The position numbers and the translations under genes are program-made. 64,000 nucleotides of DNA from Desulfobacter sp. GTDB taxonomy: Bacteria > Desulfobacterota > Desulfobacteria > Desulfobacterales > Desulfobacteraceae. The notes beneath the pieces are model-generated. The model made no database searches and was not told the DNA's origin. It was given only the letters and a program-made list of their open reading frames with translations. Numbering within the stretch: the first letter of the stretch is position 1; each line of letters starts with the position of its first letter. This document shows positions 8,115 through 17,162 of this stretch, one piece after another. Location: NCBI GenBank assembly GCA_028768545.1, contig CP054838.1, positions 2,648,501 through 2,712,500 of the forward strand, given 5' to 3'.

Positions 8115-9490
8115 TCAACTGAATATATAAAATCCCAGGTTTTTGGCAAAGGGCGGGGGATTGTAAAAATCCGCATGGATATAATTGCCCTTGATCTCCC
8201 TTACCACGATTCTGCGTTTGATCAATGATTTTTTAATGTCATCCAGGATAAACTGGACATCCAGAAAATCGTTGAGCTGGATGCGGTGGGATTTTGAAAT
8301 TCTGAATCCAATTGCGGCCAGGGAGACCTGCTCAACACGTATGCGACCTGTTTCACCGGTTTTAAGCCGTTTGAAATTCCCCCCCAGGGAGACGGTTTTT
8401 CCGATTTTTTTCTGGGGATTTTGTTTGTTTTCTGCCCGTTGCCGTTCCTGTTCCAAAAGGGGGTGGAGATTGTCCTGGATATCCACAATGTCTTCCTGGC
8501 TGACCATGGGTTTGGATTTGGCCAAAGCCTTTGAGACCAGAGGTTTTAACTGGTCGGCATCTTCTCCGCTCATGGTGTAGGGTTCAATGGTCAAAGAGAT
8601 GGCGGAAAGTTGTTTTTGGGAAATGGTTTTGGAAATGGCCTTTTCGATCCTGAGTTTTGCCTGTTCCGCACCGTCTGAATAGGTCAGGGGCAATAGTTCG
8701 AGAAAGGCGTTTTCTCCATACCTGAAGAGAATGTCGTCCCTGCGTTTAATTTTATTCAAGATAAGGGCCAGGGTTTTAATGGCATGATTGCCCTGTTGTT
8801 GTCCCATGTTGTCCATGAACTGGTCGTAATCGTCAACGGTGATCACCAATATGGAAAAGACACTGCCGTACTGGATCTGAAAATCAGTCTTGTTGGACAC
8901 GGCCCGTTCAAAACTCCACCGGTTTTTGAGTCCGGTCAGAGAATCCTTGGTGATCAGGTTGGTCAGGGTCTGGTTGTAATAGGATCGTTCAATGGCAATG
9001 GCTGCATATTCGGCAATGGAGGAGAGCAGCGTCAGGTCCTGGGTTGAAAAAGGATCATCCGAGATCCTGTTGATCAGCTCAATGACCCCGAATATTTAAT
9101 CCCCTGTTTTTAATGGGGTGCCGATGATGGACTGGGTTTTGAAGCCTGAGTATTTGTCCACCCGGCTGCTGAACCGTTTGTCCTTGGATACGTCATCAAT
9201 GATCAAGGATTCCCCGGTTTCCATGATATGGCCGGCAACCCCTTCCCCCTTGGGCAGTTTGGTTCCCTGAAGTTTGTCCTTGTTGGTTCCCACAACCACT
9301 GAAAAGACCATGTCCGATGTTTTGGGGTCCTTGAGAAGTACGGACCAGTGGCGAGGCTGGAAAATTCGTCCCACCTGAAACATGACAATATCCAGCACCT
9401 CTTTGATGTTTTTCGCCTTGGCAAGGGGTTTGCCAAGCTCAAATCCCAGATCGGCAGATGAAAAATCATCTCTTCTGGACGGGCTCAGGG
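8115..9490 (-). pseudogene. GAF-GGDEF-PilZ signalling protein, IS-truncated and with in-frame TAA (9096-9098)
   Basis: The open frame from about 9490 reads a GAF domain (FQPRHWSVLLKD, GTKLPKGEGVAGHIMETGES, TQSIIGTPLKTGD), hits TAA, and continues in the same frame as IFGVIELINRISDDPFS, the end of the same GAF domain. A GGDEF-type domain follows (SLTGLKNRWSFERA), but its signature is RYGENAFLE, so cyclase activity is unlikely. The last 100 residues form a PilZ-like module with VEQVSLAAIGFRIS. The TAA probably arose from AAA or CGA. Upstream the frame is cut by an ISAs1-type element, so the N terminus is missing. Two independent lesions make this a pseudogene. Confidence 0.72.
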
Positions 9491-9499
9491 CTCACGCAT

Positions 9500-10735
9500 G
9501 TAAATATTGTAAAGTGCCTATAGTTTTGATTGGTTCAAGTATCATCCAAACATAACTTCCTCCAGATATTTGATATCCATAGCAGCATTCAACCTTTTGG
9601 TTTTTACACTCCCTTTAAATGTCTTATTGTTCCGTAATAAATTTAATGCAATGTGCCGAATCGCTGCAAAATTCTCAGGAGAGTTCCCCTTTCTGACTCT
9701 GCTTTCGTCTTCACGGAACGCAATATCCAATACCCAATGCACTGAATTTTCAATTCCCCAATGCCTCCTGACAGCATTACCAAAAATATTGGGGTCGCTA
9801 TCCAGGCTCGATATATAATATCGCTTTTCATGACTGATCTGGCCGTCCATTTCCCGGGTGGATTCAATCATTCCAATACTTTTCAAACCTTTCCAACTTT
9901 TTTTATCTTCAAACCAATCAATATCAGAGGTTATCACAGCCCTGCGCGTTTCGACTCGACCGTGCCCTCCGTCAACACTGGTCTGTTCATTAAACTGGTA
10001 CCCCTGATTTTTCATTTCTTCCATTTTATTGAAAAAAAGTACCGCTTCATCATGCAAGGTTTTATGATTTTCTTTCAGGGCAAGGACATAGTCACACCCT
10101 TTGTTTATTATGGTTTCAGCGATTTTCTTTTGAGTGCCCATGGCATCAATGGTTATAATGCAGCCCGAGATATCTAAAAGTTTTAAAAGATTTGGAATGG
10201 CCGTAATTTCATTTGATTTTTCTTCGGTTTTTAATTGCCCTAAAACCACTTTATTAGACGAAGCCCACGCACTGATCATATGAATGGCTTTCTTATCATT
10301 GGAGGTATCGTGTGAACGCCTTAGAGTTTTGCCGTCGATTGCAATGACTTGACCTTTGGTCATCTTTGCAACCGACTGAACCCAGTGCATAAAACTGCTC
10401 TGAAATTCATTCGGGTTCATCCTTTCAAAAATTCTGCCAAAGGTGTCATGGGAGGGTATCCCATGGGGAAGGCTTAGAAATTTTGACAACCACCTTTTTC
10501 TCTTTTTGCCAAAGTTTTCAATTTGCTCATAAGTGTCTGCGCCAGCAACTACCGCACAAATTGCGATGATGACGACATCAATTAAATTATGAAGCTTATT
10601 GTGGTGTCTGGGGTCCTGAATATTGTCAAAAAAAGTTTCAAGAGATTTTTTTTCGTTCATTGGCAACTCCTTGTGTTTATTGCCATATATATCGTATCTG
10701 TGCAGCGATGTCTAGGAAAATTTTGTTCGATGCTC
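9500..10735 (-). mobile_element. ISAs1-family insertion sequence (ends approximate)
   Basis: The element contains one transposase gene and interrupts the GAF-GGDEF-PilZ gene. I could not fix the terminal inverted repeats: candidate ends are around 9490-9510 (GTAAAGTGCCTATAG) and 10705-10735, which match only partly. No clear target duplication was found, so the limits are estimates. Confidence 0.6.
9542..10666 (-). CDS. ISAs1-family (H-repeat type) transposase
   Basis: A complete 374-residue transposase with SLETFFDNIQDPRHHNKLHN at the start, then ICAVVAGADTYEQIENFGKK, IAIDGKTLRRSHD (first catalytic Asp), ITIDAMGTQKKIAETII (second Asp), and RRHWGIENSVHWVLDIAFREDESR near the C terminus (catalytic Glu). 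These are the hallmarks of the ISAs1/H-repeat-associated family. It is intact, so this copy may be active. An AAGGAG-like site (minus strand, near 10670) precedes the ATG. Confidence 0.9.
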   Translation of the reverse strand: MPMNEKKSLETFFDNIQDPRHHNKLHNLIDVVIIAICAVVAGADTYEQIENFGKKRKRWLSKFLSLPHGIPSHDTFGRIFERMNPNEFQSSFMHWVQSVAKMTKGQVIAIDGKTLRRSHDTSNDKKAIHMISAWASSNKVVLGQLKTEEKSNEITAIPNLLKLLDISGCIITIDAMGTQKKIAETIINKGCDYVLALKENHKTLHDEAVLFFNKMEEMKNQGYQFNEQTSVDGGHGRVETRRAVITSDIDWFEDKKSWKGLKSIGMIESTREMDGQISHEKRYYISSLDSDPNIFGNAVRRHWGIENSVHWVLDIAFREDESRVRKGNSPENFAAIRHIALNLLRNNKTFKGSVKTKRLNAAMDIKYLEEVMFG

Positions 10736-11257
10736 ATATACTATAACAAGCCAGGAGAGCCAGGCTGGGATAGGGTGAAGGGGGTGGAGTGGCGTAAATG
10801 AGCGGCCCGCCAGGACGGCATAGGTCCGATCATTTCCGCTTCTTAAGCGGTCAGGACGACCGCTTAAGATTTAACGGAATCCCCCTCACCTATTCCAGCC
10901 GGGTAAGGACGAATCTTAATAAAAGTTACATGCGATGACCCTGCAATGGTGTGGGCCTGATCCATCATCAAGGCACCATCTTCTGCGCTGCCTTTGCTTG
11001 CTCCTGGCTTATACACCTTACTCGTCGCTCGTTTGGCGCCGTAATATGGTACTTTTCTGGTGGCCAGGAAAGCACGGAATATCCCATATTCGAGCAAATA
11101 TAAAATTAGGCGGTGGATTTGGGTGTGGTTAAAGACAATTTCAAACCCCCCGGGGGATTTAAATATCTGGCCCTGGACCCTGTTCGAGTTGAGGCTTATT
11201 TATACCCTCTGGGGGTTAACCGGAGGGTTTCATTGAACCTGACAATCGGCTCAGACT
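10736..11257. other. Gene-poor region with nested inverted repeats
   Basis: About 520 bases with no gene I can support. The left part is strongly structured. An outer imperfect inverted repeat pairs CCAGGCTGGGATAGGGTGAA (about 10757-10776) with a stretch near 10883-10905 (CTCACCTATTCCAGCCGGG). Inside it are AAATGA-CGG / CCG-TCATTT arms (about 10796-10837) and a perfect 11-bp hairpin CTTAAGCGGTC / GACCGCTTAAG with loop AGGAC (10842-10868). A 77-codon minus-strand frame (10864-11097) overlaps the hairpin but resembles nothing I know. Confidence 0.45.
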
Positions 11258-12392
11258 TTAAAAGGGCTGCCCAAAGGTCATGTAAAATCCCTGGTTTCCC
11301 TCTTTTCCAATGGCATATTCTGCCCGGCCAACCATTTTTTCATCATTGAGCAGATAGGAAATCCCCCCTCCCCCGGCCGGAAACAGGTCCTCTTTCTGAT
11401 CACGGTTTCTGTCATTGCCATAGAGCCCGGCCACGCCTCCAAAGGCCACAAGACCCCATTTTTTATTTAGGGAGAAGCGTTCTTCAATTTCCATCATTGT
11501 CATGTGGGGTGCCAGGTATTGCCCCCTGACATATCCCCTTAACCCGACAGAAGAATATCCGCTTGAAGGGGCATTGTGAGACCACCGGCCCTGGATGTGA
11601 AAGGCCAGAACATGGTCTTTGCCGTGGCCAAGGAAAAATTTATAGTCTGCATGATAGGCATCAAAAGAGGTTTCACCGCCCAGGCTTTGGCGGTAGGCGA
11701 TGTTGTGGAGCTGAAACACCTGGCCCGAGGACGGAGAGTTCTGGTTGTCCCTTGAATCATACTGAAGGGCCAGCCCGAGTCCGTTGGACTTAAACCCGGT
11801 CATCCCGATCAGCTCTATGATTTTTCCGGACAGCCAGTTGTCTCCGGAAATCGCATAGTTTGTTGAAATTCCCTGGGGCCCTAAATACCAATTGCCTTTT
11901 ATCCTTTTATAATACCGCAGGGCAAGGACATCAAGGTCGTCTGTGGTCTGGACCGGAAGGCCTGAGCCCAGAAAATCATCATAATTGTTTCTGACCTTTC
12001 CCTTGCCGATCCCCCCGAGCAGTCGATGGTCATCCCGGCCGAAATGGAGTTTGGCAAAGATGCCGTAATAGTAAGAGTCCGTGGTGCTGTAGGTGGCTGT
12101 GCCGCCCATGATGGACGCAGGGGAGTGTTCATCAATCATCAAACTGATACATGTATGCGGCCATACCCCCGCCGGCTGTTGAGAGTTTCGGGTTGCTGCT
12201 CAATACCGGGGTGAACAGCCACGGGGATGTCTTGTCGTCTGCTTTTGTATCTTCTTTGATTAAATTTTCTGCCCGAATCTGTGCGGGTATTGCCAGGAGG
12301 AGACAAAGTAAAGCCAGGAGTCCGATAAGGGTGTTTTTGAATTTAAAAGAATTGCGGCAGCCAGGCGGATCAGGACATGTTTTTGTGTTCAT
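11258..12392 (-). pseudogene. BamA/D15-like outer-membrane beta-barrel protein, frameshifted by a 4-bp duplication
   Basis: The upstream frame gives a signal peptide (NTLIGLLALLCLLLAIPAQIRA) and mature TPVLSSNPKLSTAGGGMAAYMYQFDD before TGA. The other frame continues with EHSPASIMGGTATYSTTDSY, FAKLHFGRDDHRLLGG, YDSRDNQNSPSSGQVFQL and ends ...MTFGQPF, i.e. a beta barrel with terminal Phe as in surface-antigen (D15) proteins. The junction contains a tandem TGAT-TGAT (plus-strand ATCAATCA at 12131-12138). Removing one copy restores QFDDEHSPAS and one continuous frame of about 376 codons. No POTRA domains, so it is a stand-alone barrel of unknown cargo. Confidence 0.72.
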
Positions 12393-12573
12393 GGCATCCT
12401 ATCACGAATTTGGGTCTGTAGTTATGACGCCCGTTTGGATTTGTGATGATCATTTCCTATCAAGTATTGGCCAAAACATCAAGTTCAGGCCTGTTCAGAA
12501 ATAGAGGGATGATCCCCCAACCCTTGAGCTGAGCGAATCATTCGTCCCCAATTATGAAAAAAATATAAAAAAG

Positions 12574-12591
12574 GGAAATTTTTCAATTTCC
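12574..12591. terminator. Bidirectional terminator-like hairpin
   Basis: GGAAATT (12574-12580) pairs with AATTTCC (12585-12591), extended outward by A-run/T-run pairing on both sides. It lies just after the minus-strand flavodoxin-like gene and gives a T6 run on either strand. Confidence 0.65.
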
Positions 12592-12602
12592 TTTTTTAAT
12601 CA

Positions 12603-13238
12603 CTATCGAATAAAATTGGTCAGTGTTTTGGCCACGGGCTCAGGAGCTGGAAATTGTTTTTTTCCATGCTCGATAAGGGTCATGATCCATGCCATGTTTT
12701 GGCCTAAAACTTCCAGGATCTGTTTGCCTTCGCCGTCCTGCTCCATTTCACCCGGGTTAAAGCCATGGGCCACATTCCAGTAATTTGAGGAGGGCATGAT
12801 CATTTCAGAGTAGTTGATATAGTGATTAAGGGTATCAACCGTGGGAATGCCTCCGGATCGTCTTACCGCAGCAACTGCTGCACCGACTTTATGCCGGAAC
12901 AGACCGTCGTTAACCGAGGATACAAAAAAAGCTCTGTCGAGAAATGACTTCATTGTGCCTGCAACACCGGAAAAATAAACCGGAGAGCCTAAGAGAATGC
13001 CGTCGGCGTCTTTCATCTTCTGAATCCATTCATTTACCGGGTCATCCTTGAGGGCGCAGGCCCCATCCTGGTTTTTGACACATTTGTAGCAGGCAACGCA
13101 TCCCCGGACCTTTTCTTTGCCGACTTGGATCATTTCCGTTTCAATTCCGGCCGTTTCCAATTGGGCTAAAACTGTGTTCAAAGAACAGGCGGTATTTCCT
13201 TTTTTCCTGGCGCTGCCGTTAAATCCAACAACTTTCAT
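12603..13238 (-). CDS. Flavodoxin-fold NAD(P)H-dependent oxidoreductase (iron-sulfur flavoprotein-like)
   Basis: A 211-residue protein opening MKVVGFNGSARKKGNTACSL, the FMN-phosphate-binding loop of the NADPH-dependent FMN reductase family. It continues with GCVACYKCVKNQDGACAL (four cysteines near residues 47-62, possible metal or Fe-S site) and GSPVYFSGVAGTMKSFLDRAF, the second FMN-binding loop. Cytoplasmic. The CxxC-x2-C arrangement is like that of anaerobe flavoproteins that reduce oxygen species or quinones, but the substrate is unknown. Single gene with its own terminator. Confidence 0.82.
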   Translation of the reverse strand: MKVVGFNGSARKKGNTACSLNTVLAQLETAGIETEMIQVGKEKVRGCVACYKCVKNQDGACALKDDPVNEWIQKMKDADGILLGSPVYFSGVAGTMKSFLDRAFFVSSVNDGLFRHKVGAAVAAVRRSGGIPTVDTLNHYINYSEMIMPSSNYWNVAHGFNPGEMEQDGEGKQILEVLGQNMAWIMTLIEHGKKQFPAPEPVAKTLTNFIR

Positions 13239-13568
13239 GTATTCTCCTTTTTTTGGGGGTGACCATTATGATGGTTAAATTCACGATGAAAAAGATTTTT
13301 TATATAAGTCATAATTTTTTAGCACAGGGTTTGGCTTTGCCAATTGGCCAACCGACAAGGATGTTAATTTTTTAAAATAATCAGTTTCAGAGAATTTAGC
13401 AAGAAAACAATGGCGGTTTTACTAAAATTTGGAGATTAACATGAACTCGGATACGAGGTTGGCATTTTTTAAAAGATCATAAACAAGTTTTTTTCTGGCC
13501 GTGTCCATATCTGGCGGGGCGACTGCTGTGAGATGGGGGGTAAAACATTGGGGCTAAAATTAAAAAAA
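13239..13568. other. Intergenic stretch, no gene recognised
   Basis: About 330 bases between the flavodoxin-like gene start and the tRNA terminator. It is AT-rich on the left. A minus-strand frame around 13430-13545 could give a ~40-residue peptide (MDTARKKLVYDLLKNANLVS is part of it) but has no ribosome-binding site; it may be a gene remnant. Confidence 0.4.
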
Positions 13569-13590
13569 GCCGCTGTAATCACAGCCGCTT
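13569..13590 (-). terminator. Terminator after tRNA-Ser
   Basis: Stem AGCGGCTGT-loop-ACAGCGGCT with one mismatch, followed on the minus strand by T7. It lies 10 bases past the tRNA 3' end. Confidence 0.7.
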
Positions 13591-13599
13591 CAAAATAAT

Positions 13600-13692
13600 T
13601 GGCGGAGAGGGAGAGATTCGAACTCTCGGTACCCGGTTAGGATACACACGCTTTCCAGGCGTGCACCTTCAGCCGCTCGGTCACCTCTCCGC
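13600..13692 (-). tRNA. tRNA-Ser(GGA)
   Basis: The minus strand folds as a class II tRNA: acceptor GCGGAGA / TCTCCGC with the CCA tail encoded (13600-13602), D-arm, anticodon stem CACGC / GCGTG around loop CTGGAAA (anticodon GGA, reading UCC/UCU), a long variable arm as in serine tRNAs, and the T-arm GAGAGTTCGAATCTCTC. Length 93 with CCA. Confidence 0.95.
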
Positions 13693-13734
13693 AATCAATT
13701 AACCCAGGCAAAATAGTATCTTTTTTAAATTGTG

Positions 13735-14457
13735 TCAAGGATTAAAGAGGGCATGGTATGTTTTTGTGGGCTTATTTTTTTTATCATACAGGTGTAAGGG
13801 GGCAAGAACCCTGCAGGATGGCCCGGTGTTTTTAACTCCTGAAAAAATGACCCGCTTGGCGTCTTGTCCATGACGGGTATGGACAAACCGGAACCATTCA
13901 GGCCGGATGGCGGTGTCGTCCATGGCGCAGGTCAGATCAACGAGACGGTCTGCCGGAAAGATCAGCATAAGTTTACCCCCGGGCTTGAGCAGTTCTTCTG
14001 CCTTGGCAAACAGGGCGTGGATGTTTAGCTTGACCTCATGCCGGGCAATGGCCCTCTGGTCTATAGGGGGCAGTCGGCCGGTACCGGCTTTTTGATACGG
14101 GGGGTTGGCGATGATCAGGTCAACAGGACCTTTGGTTTCTATGCCCGAGACATGGGAAATGTTTTTGTGAATAATGGATATTTGTTTTTCCATATGATTT
14201 TCAAGAACATTTTTTTGGGCAATTACGGCAAGCGCTTCCTGTATTTCAACCCCGAGGATAAGGGTTTGAGGATATCTGAAACCCAGGATTAATTCCATGA
14301 TGCCGCAGCCGCAGCCAATATCCAGGATTTTTGATCCGGGCAGGGGGATTATCTGGCTGCAGAGGATCACAGGGTCTATGGTGTAACGATAGCCGGTTTT
14401 GGGCTGGGTTAATCTGAGCTGGCCGTTGAAAAAGGATTCAACTGTGAATTTTTCCAA
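13735..14457 (-). CDS. TrmN6/YfiC-like tRNA1(Val) adenine-N6 methyltransferase
   Basis: A 240-residue SAM-dependent methyltransferase. Motif I is KILDIGCGCGIMELIL (about residues 42-57). The catalytic DLIIANPPYQKAG (about 112-124) is the NPPY motif of N6-adenine methylases. The N terminus FFNGQLRLTQPKTGYRYTIDPVILC is the segment characteristic of the YfiC group, whose member modifies A37 of tRNA1(Val). It overlaps the DciA-like gene by 20 bases, so they share a transcript. Confidence 0.82.
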   Translation of the reverse strand: MEKFTVESFFNGQLRLTQPKTGYRYTIDPVILCSQIIPLPGSKILDIGCGCGIMELILGFRYPQTLILGVEIQEALAVIAQKNVLENHMEKQISIIHKNISHVSGIETKGPVDLIIANPPYQKAGTGRLPPIDQRAIARHEVKLNIHALFAKAEELLKPGGKLMLIFPADRLVDLTCAMDDTAIRPEWFRFVHTRHGQDAKRVIFSGVKNTGPSCRVLAPLHLYDKKNKPTKTYHALFNP

Positions 14458-14758
14458 TTTTAAACCGGATTTGGGTAATTAAGGGGGTGTCCATGGCTTT
14501 GTTTAGATTGGCGATTATCTCTTTTTCAAGGAATTTGAGTTGGTGAATCCATGCGGAACTGGAGACGTTCACCGATAATATGCCGTCTTTAAACGCATCT
14601 GGTTTGGCATTCATGGCAATGGGCCGGCCAACGGCCTGATCCCAAAGATCCCAGATCAGGGTCATCTGGGTATCTTTTGCCGGCCGGTATTTGCCCAGGG
14701 CCCGGGTCAGGATATCACCGATGTGAATCAGTTTGCCATTGTCATCCTTTTGGGTCAC
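14438..14758 (-). CDS. DciA-like protein (DUF721)
   Basis: A 106-residue protein with LGKYRPAKDTQMTLIWDLWDQAVGRPIAMNAKP, followed by DGILSVNVSSSAWIHQLKFLEKEIIANLN. The W-D-x-A-V-G and L-x-V-x-V-x-S-S-x-W-x-x-Q-L pattern is that of DUF721 proteins; DciA members load the replicative helicase DnaB. Function here is by family. First gene of the unit with the methyltransferase downstream. Confidence 0.72.
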   Translation of the reverse strand: MTQKDDNGKLIHIGDILTRALGKYRPAKDTQMTLIWDLWDQAVGRPIAMNAKPDAFKDGILSVNVSSSAWIHQLKFLEKEIIANLNKAMDTPLITQIRFKIGKIHS

Positions 14759-14943
14759 ATTTTTTTCCTTATACGGTTGGTCTTTGTTGATCTGTTTAAG
14801 ATGTCATACCATAGAATAGGGCTGGAATATACCCCCAAATTAATATCGGGTAAATGGATTTTAAGCCCGGTCCTGCCAAGGGGTTCCTCAAATAAATATT
14901 GCGTTTTGGCCTTGATAATTATAAATAAAGTCATATTGTTGCC

Positions 14944-14949
14944 TTGACA
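14944..14949 (+). promoter_or_regulatory. Possible -35 (TTGACA) of the hflK promoter
   Basis: TTGACA lies 62 bases upstream of the hflK start in an otherwise empty 250-base gap. The matching -10 is poor (TAACCA at 16 bp), so the site is tentative. Confidence 0.35.
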
Positions 14950-15011
14950 ATGTTTCAATTAAAATTAACCAGATAACCGCTGCACAGAACGCTGAGTATA
15001 GGATATTATTT

Positions 15012-16097
15012 ATGAATTGGGATTGGGAAAAACTAAGAGAAAATCAGCAAAAATACGAGCAAAAGCAGGGGGGTGGTCCGGGGATGCCCAAACCGCCTCA
15101 GTTTGATGACCTTGTGAATCGATTTAAGGGGTTTAAATTCCCGGGTATTTTTTTTGTCGGTATTTTGCTGGTCGTTGTTTTTTTGGGGTCGTCCATGTTT
15201 TTTACAGTGGGGCGAAGTGAAGTAGGGGTGATCCAGCGGTTTGGCAAATATGACCGCCTGGTCCAGCCCGGCCTGAATTTTAAACTGCCTGCGGGCATAG
15301 AAAAAGTCACCAAGGTCAATGTCAGACAGCCTGAAACCGAAGAGTTCGGGTTTAAGACCTATGGGAGTAACGGCACGTACAGGACATCTTCTGACACCTC
15401 CCGTCAGGAATCATCACTCATGCTCACAGGAGATTTGAATGTGGCGGTGGTTCCCTGGATTGTTCAGTATAGGCGGTCAGATCCCAGAGATTATCTTTTC
15501 AATGTCGAGGATGTAAAATCCCTGCTTCGCCACATGTCCGAAGCCAGCATGAGAACCGTGATCGGTGACCGCAGCATCAATGAGGTGATTTCAAGCCGGG
15601 CGGAAATTGCAAATGCTGCCAAGCAGATGCTTCAAACCGAAATGGACAATGCCCAGGCCGGGATTAGCATTGTTAATATTGAAATGAAGAAAACCAATGT
15701 GCCCGAACCGGTTCAGGCCTCTTTTAACGAGGTGAACCAGGCCATTCAGGAAAAAGAACAGACCATTTATAAAGCCCGTGAAGAATACAATAAGGCGGTT
15801 CCCCTGGCACGGGGCGAGGCCAAGCGGCGTATCAAGGATGCCGAAGGGTATGCCATTGACCGTGTCAACCGGGCCCAGGGTGATGCCACAAAATTTGAGG
15901 CGGTTTACAAGGCCTATGCCCAGGCAAAAGATGTAACCAAAAAGCGGATGTATCTGGAATCCATGCTGGAGGTTCTGCCAAAGGTGGGCAATAAGTATAT
16001 CATTGATTCGGATCAGAAAAATCTGCTCCCGTTTTTGAATATGGGGGATAAAGCCAAGGGCCTGCCCCAGGACAGATATCTTCAGAAGGGTGAATAA
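15012..16097 (+). CDS. hflK: HflK, SPFH-domain membrane protease regulator
   Basis: A 361-residue protein with a glycine/proline-rich cytoplasmic start (MNWDWEKLRENQQKYEQKQG, GGPGMPKPPQFDDL), one membrane segment at about residues 43-63 (GIFFVGILLVVVFLGSSMFF) and a periplasmic SPFH/band-7 domain (VGVIQRFGKYDRLVQPGLNFKL). The long helical QAIQEKEQTIYKAREEYNKA stretch follows. With HflC it forms a ring around FtsH and tunes its proteolysis. The gene is immediately followed by hflC (2-base gap). Confidence 0.93.
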   Translation: MNWDWEKLRENQQKYEQKQGGGPGMPKPPQFDDLVNRFKGFKFPGIFFVGILLVVVFLGSSMFFTVGRSEVGVIQRFGKYDRLVQPGLNFKLPAGIEKVTKVNVRQPETEEFGFKTYGSNGTYRTSSDTSRQESSLMLTGDLNVAVVPWIVQYRRSDPRDYLFNVEDVKSLLRHMSEASMRTVIGDRSINEVISSRAEIANAAKQMLQTEMDNAQAGISIVNIEMKKTNVPEPVQASFNEVNQAIQEKEQTIYKAREEYNKAVPLARGEAKRRIKDAEGYAIDRVNRAQGDATKFEAVYKAYAQAKDVTKKRMYLESMLEVLPKVGNKYIIDSDQKNLLPFLNMGDKAKGLPQDRYLQKGE

Positions 16098-16099
16098 GA

Positions 16100-17056
16100 A
16101 TGACTAATAATATAAAAATCGGAATTCTGGTTATTGTTGCCGCGGTGATTGTCCTGGTTTACGACTCAGCTTATGTGGTGGATGAAACCGAACAGGTCGT
16201 GGTGACCCAGTTCGGTCGTATTGTGGGCGATGCCGTAAAAGAGCCGGGATTGAAATTCAAGCTGCCTTTTATTCAAAAGGCCAATATCTTTCCCAAAAAT
16301 CTTTTGGAGTGGGACGGAGACCCGGGTCAGATTCCTACAAAGGATAAAACCTATATTTGGGTGGATACCTTTGCCCGGTGGAAAATCTCTGACCCCATTG
16401 TCTATTTCCAGACGGTCAAAGATGAATTTTCAGGCCTCAAACGCCTGGATGACATTATTGATCCTGCCATGCGGGATTTGATTTCAGCCTACCCCCTGGT
16501 GGAAAGTGTCAGAAACACTGCCCGTCCCATGGATACCTTTGATGCCATTGGTGCCGGCAGTGAAGATAAGAACACAAAACGAATGGTCCGGTATAAGGTT
16601 GATCTGGGCAGGGCTGAAATTGCACGCCAGATTGAGAAACAGGCCCGGGAGAAACTGGTTGAATTCGGGATCGAAGTTGTTGATGTGAAGATCAAACGGA
16701 TCAACTATATCGACAGTGTCAGGCGCTCTGTTTATGACCGGATGATTGCCGAAAGAAACCAGATTGCTGAAAAATTCCGTGCAGAGGGCAAGGGAGAGGC
16801 CAGCAATATAAGAGGTGAAAAAGAAAGGGAACTCCAGGTGATCAAGTCTGAAGCCTATCGCGAGGCCCAGACCCTAAAGGGTAAGGCTGATGCCGAAGCC
16901 ACCCGTGTCTATGCCAAGGCTTATGGACAGGATCCTGAATTCTATGCCTTCTTAAAAACCATGGAATTGTACAAGAAAACCCTTGAAAAGGATAGTACCA
17001 TGGTGTTGTCAACGGATTCGGAACTGATGAAATATCTTAAAGGAAGTAATCAATAA
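16100..17056 (+). CDS. hflC: HflC, SPFH-domain membrane protease regulator
   Basis: A 318-residue partner of HflK: N-terminal membrane anchor (IGILVIVAAVIVLVYDSAYV), then DETEQVVVTQFGRIVGDAVK and PGLKFKLPFIQKANIFPKNL, and helical AERNQIAEKFRAEGKGEASN. The end EFYAFLKTMELYKKTLEKDS is typical of HflC. Two bases separate it from hflK, as in most bacteria. Confidence 0.93.
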   Translation: MTNNIKIGILVIVAAVIVLVYDSAYVVDETEQVVVTQFGRIVGDAVKEPGLKFKLPFIQKANIFPKNLLEWDGDPGQIPTKDKTYIWVDTFARWKISDPIVYFQTVKDEFSGLKRLDDIIDPAMRDLISAYPLVESVRNTARPMDTFDAIGAGSEDKNTKRMVRYKVDLGRAEIARQIEKQAREKLVEFGIEVVDVKIKRINYIDSVRRSVYDRMIAERNQIAEKFRAEGKGEASNIRGEKERELQVIKSEAYREAQTLKGKADAEATRVYAKAYGQDPEFYAFLKTMELYKKTLEKDSTMVLSTDSELMKYLKGSNQ

Positions 17057-17072
17057 AAAAGTAATGGGATAT

Positions 17073-17101
17073 GAGTATTGAGTTGACTCAACTCAATACT
17101 C
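17073..17101. repeat. Perfect 29-nt palindrome after hflC
   Basis: Arms GAGTATTGAGTTGA / TCAACTCAATACTC meet at a single central C. There is no T-run on either side, so it is more likely an mRNA 3' stem or protein-binding site than an ordinary terminator. Confidence 0.6.
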
Positions 17102-17118
17102 CCCATGATCTTAAAAAA

Positions 17119-17158
17119 TAACCCGACAGGTCTTGCTCGGTAAGACAAAATCGGGTTA
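17119..17158 (-). terminator. Terminator of the COX24-type small gene
   Basis: TAACCCGA (17119-17126) pairs with TCGGGTTA (17151-17158), with an inner stem GTCTT / AAGAC. On the minus strand it is followed by TTTTTT. It lies 5 bases beyond the small basic protein's stop. Confidence 0.75.
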
Positions 17159-17162
17159 GACT

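Noticed and set aside
10864..11097. 77-codon minus-strand frame after the ISAs1-type element
   Set aside because: No ribosome-binding site, no recognisable family, and it overlaps the hairpin structure.
14755..14958. 67-codon minus-strand frame between dciA-like gene and hflK
   Set aside because: Composition and lack of a ribosome-binding site suggest non-coding intergenic DNA.
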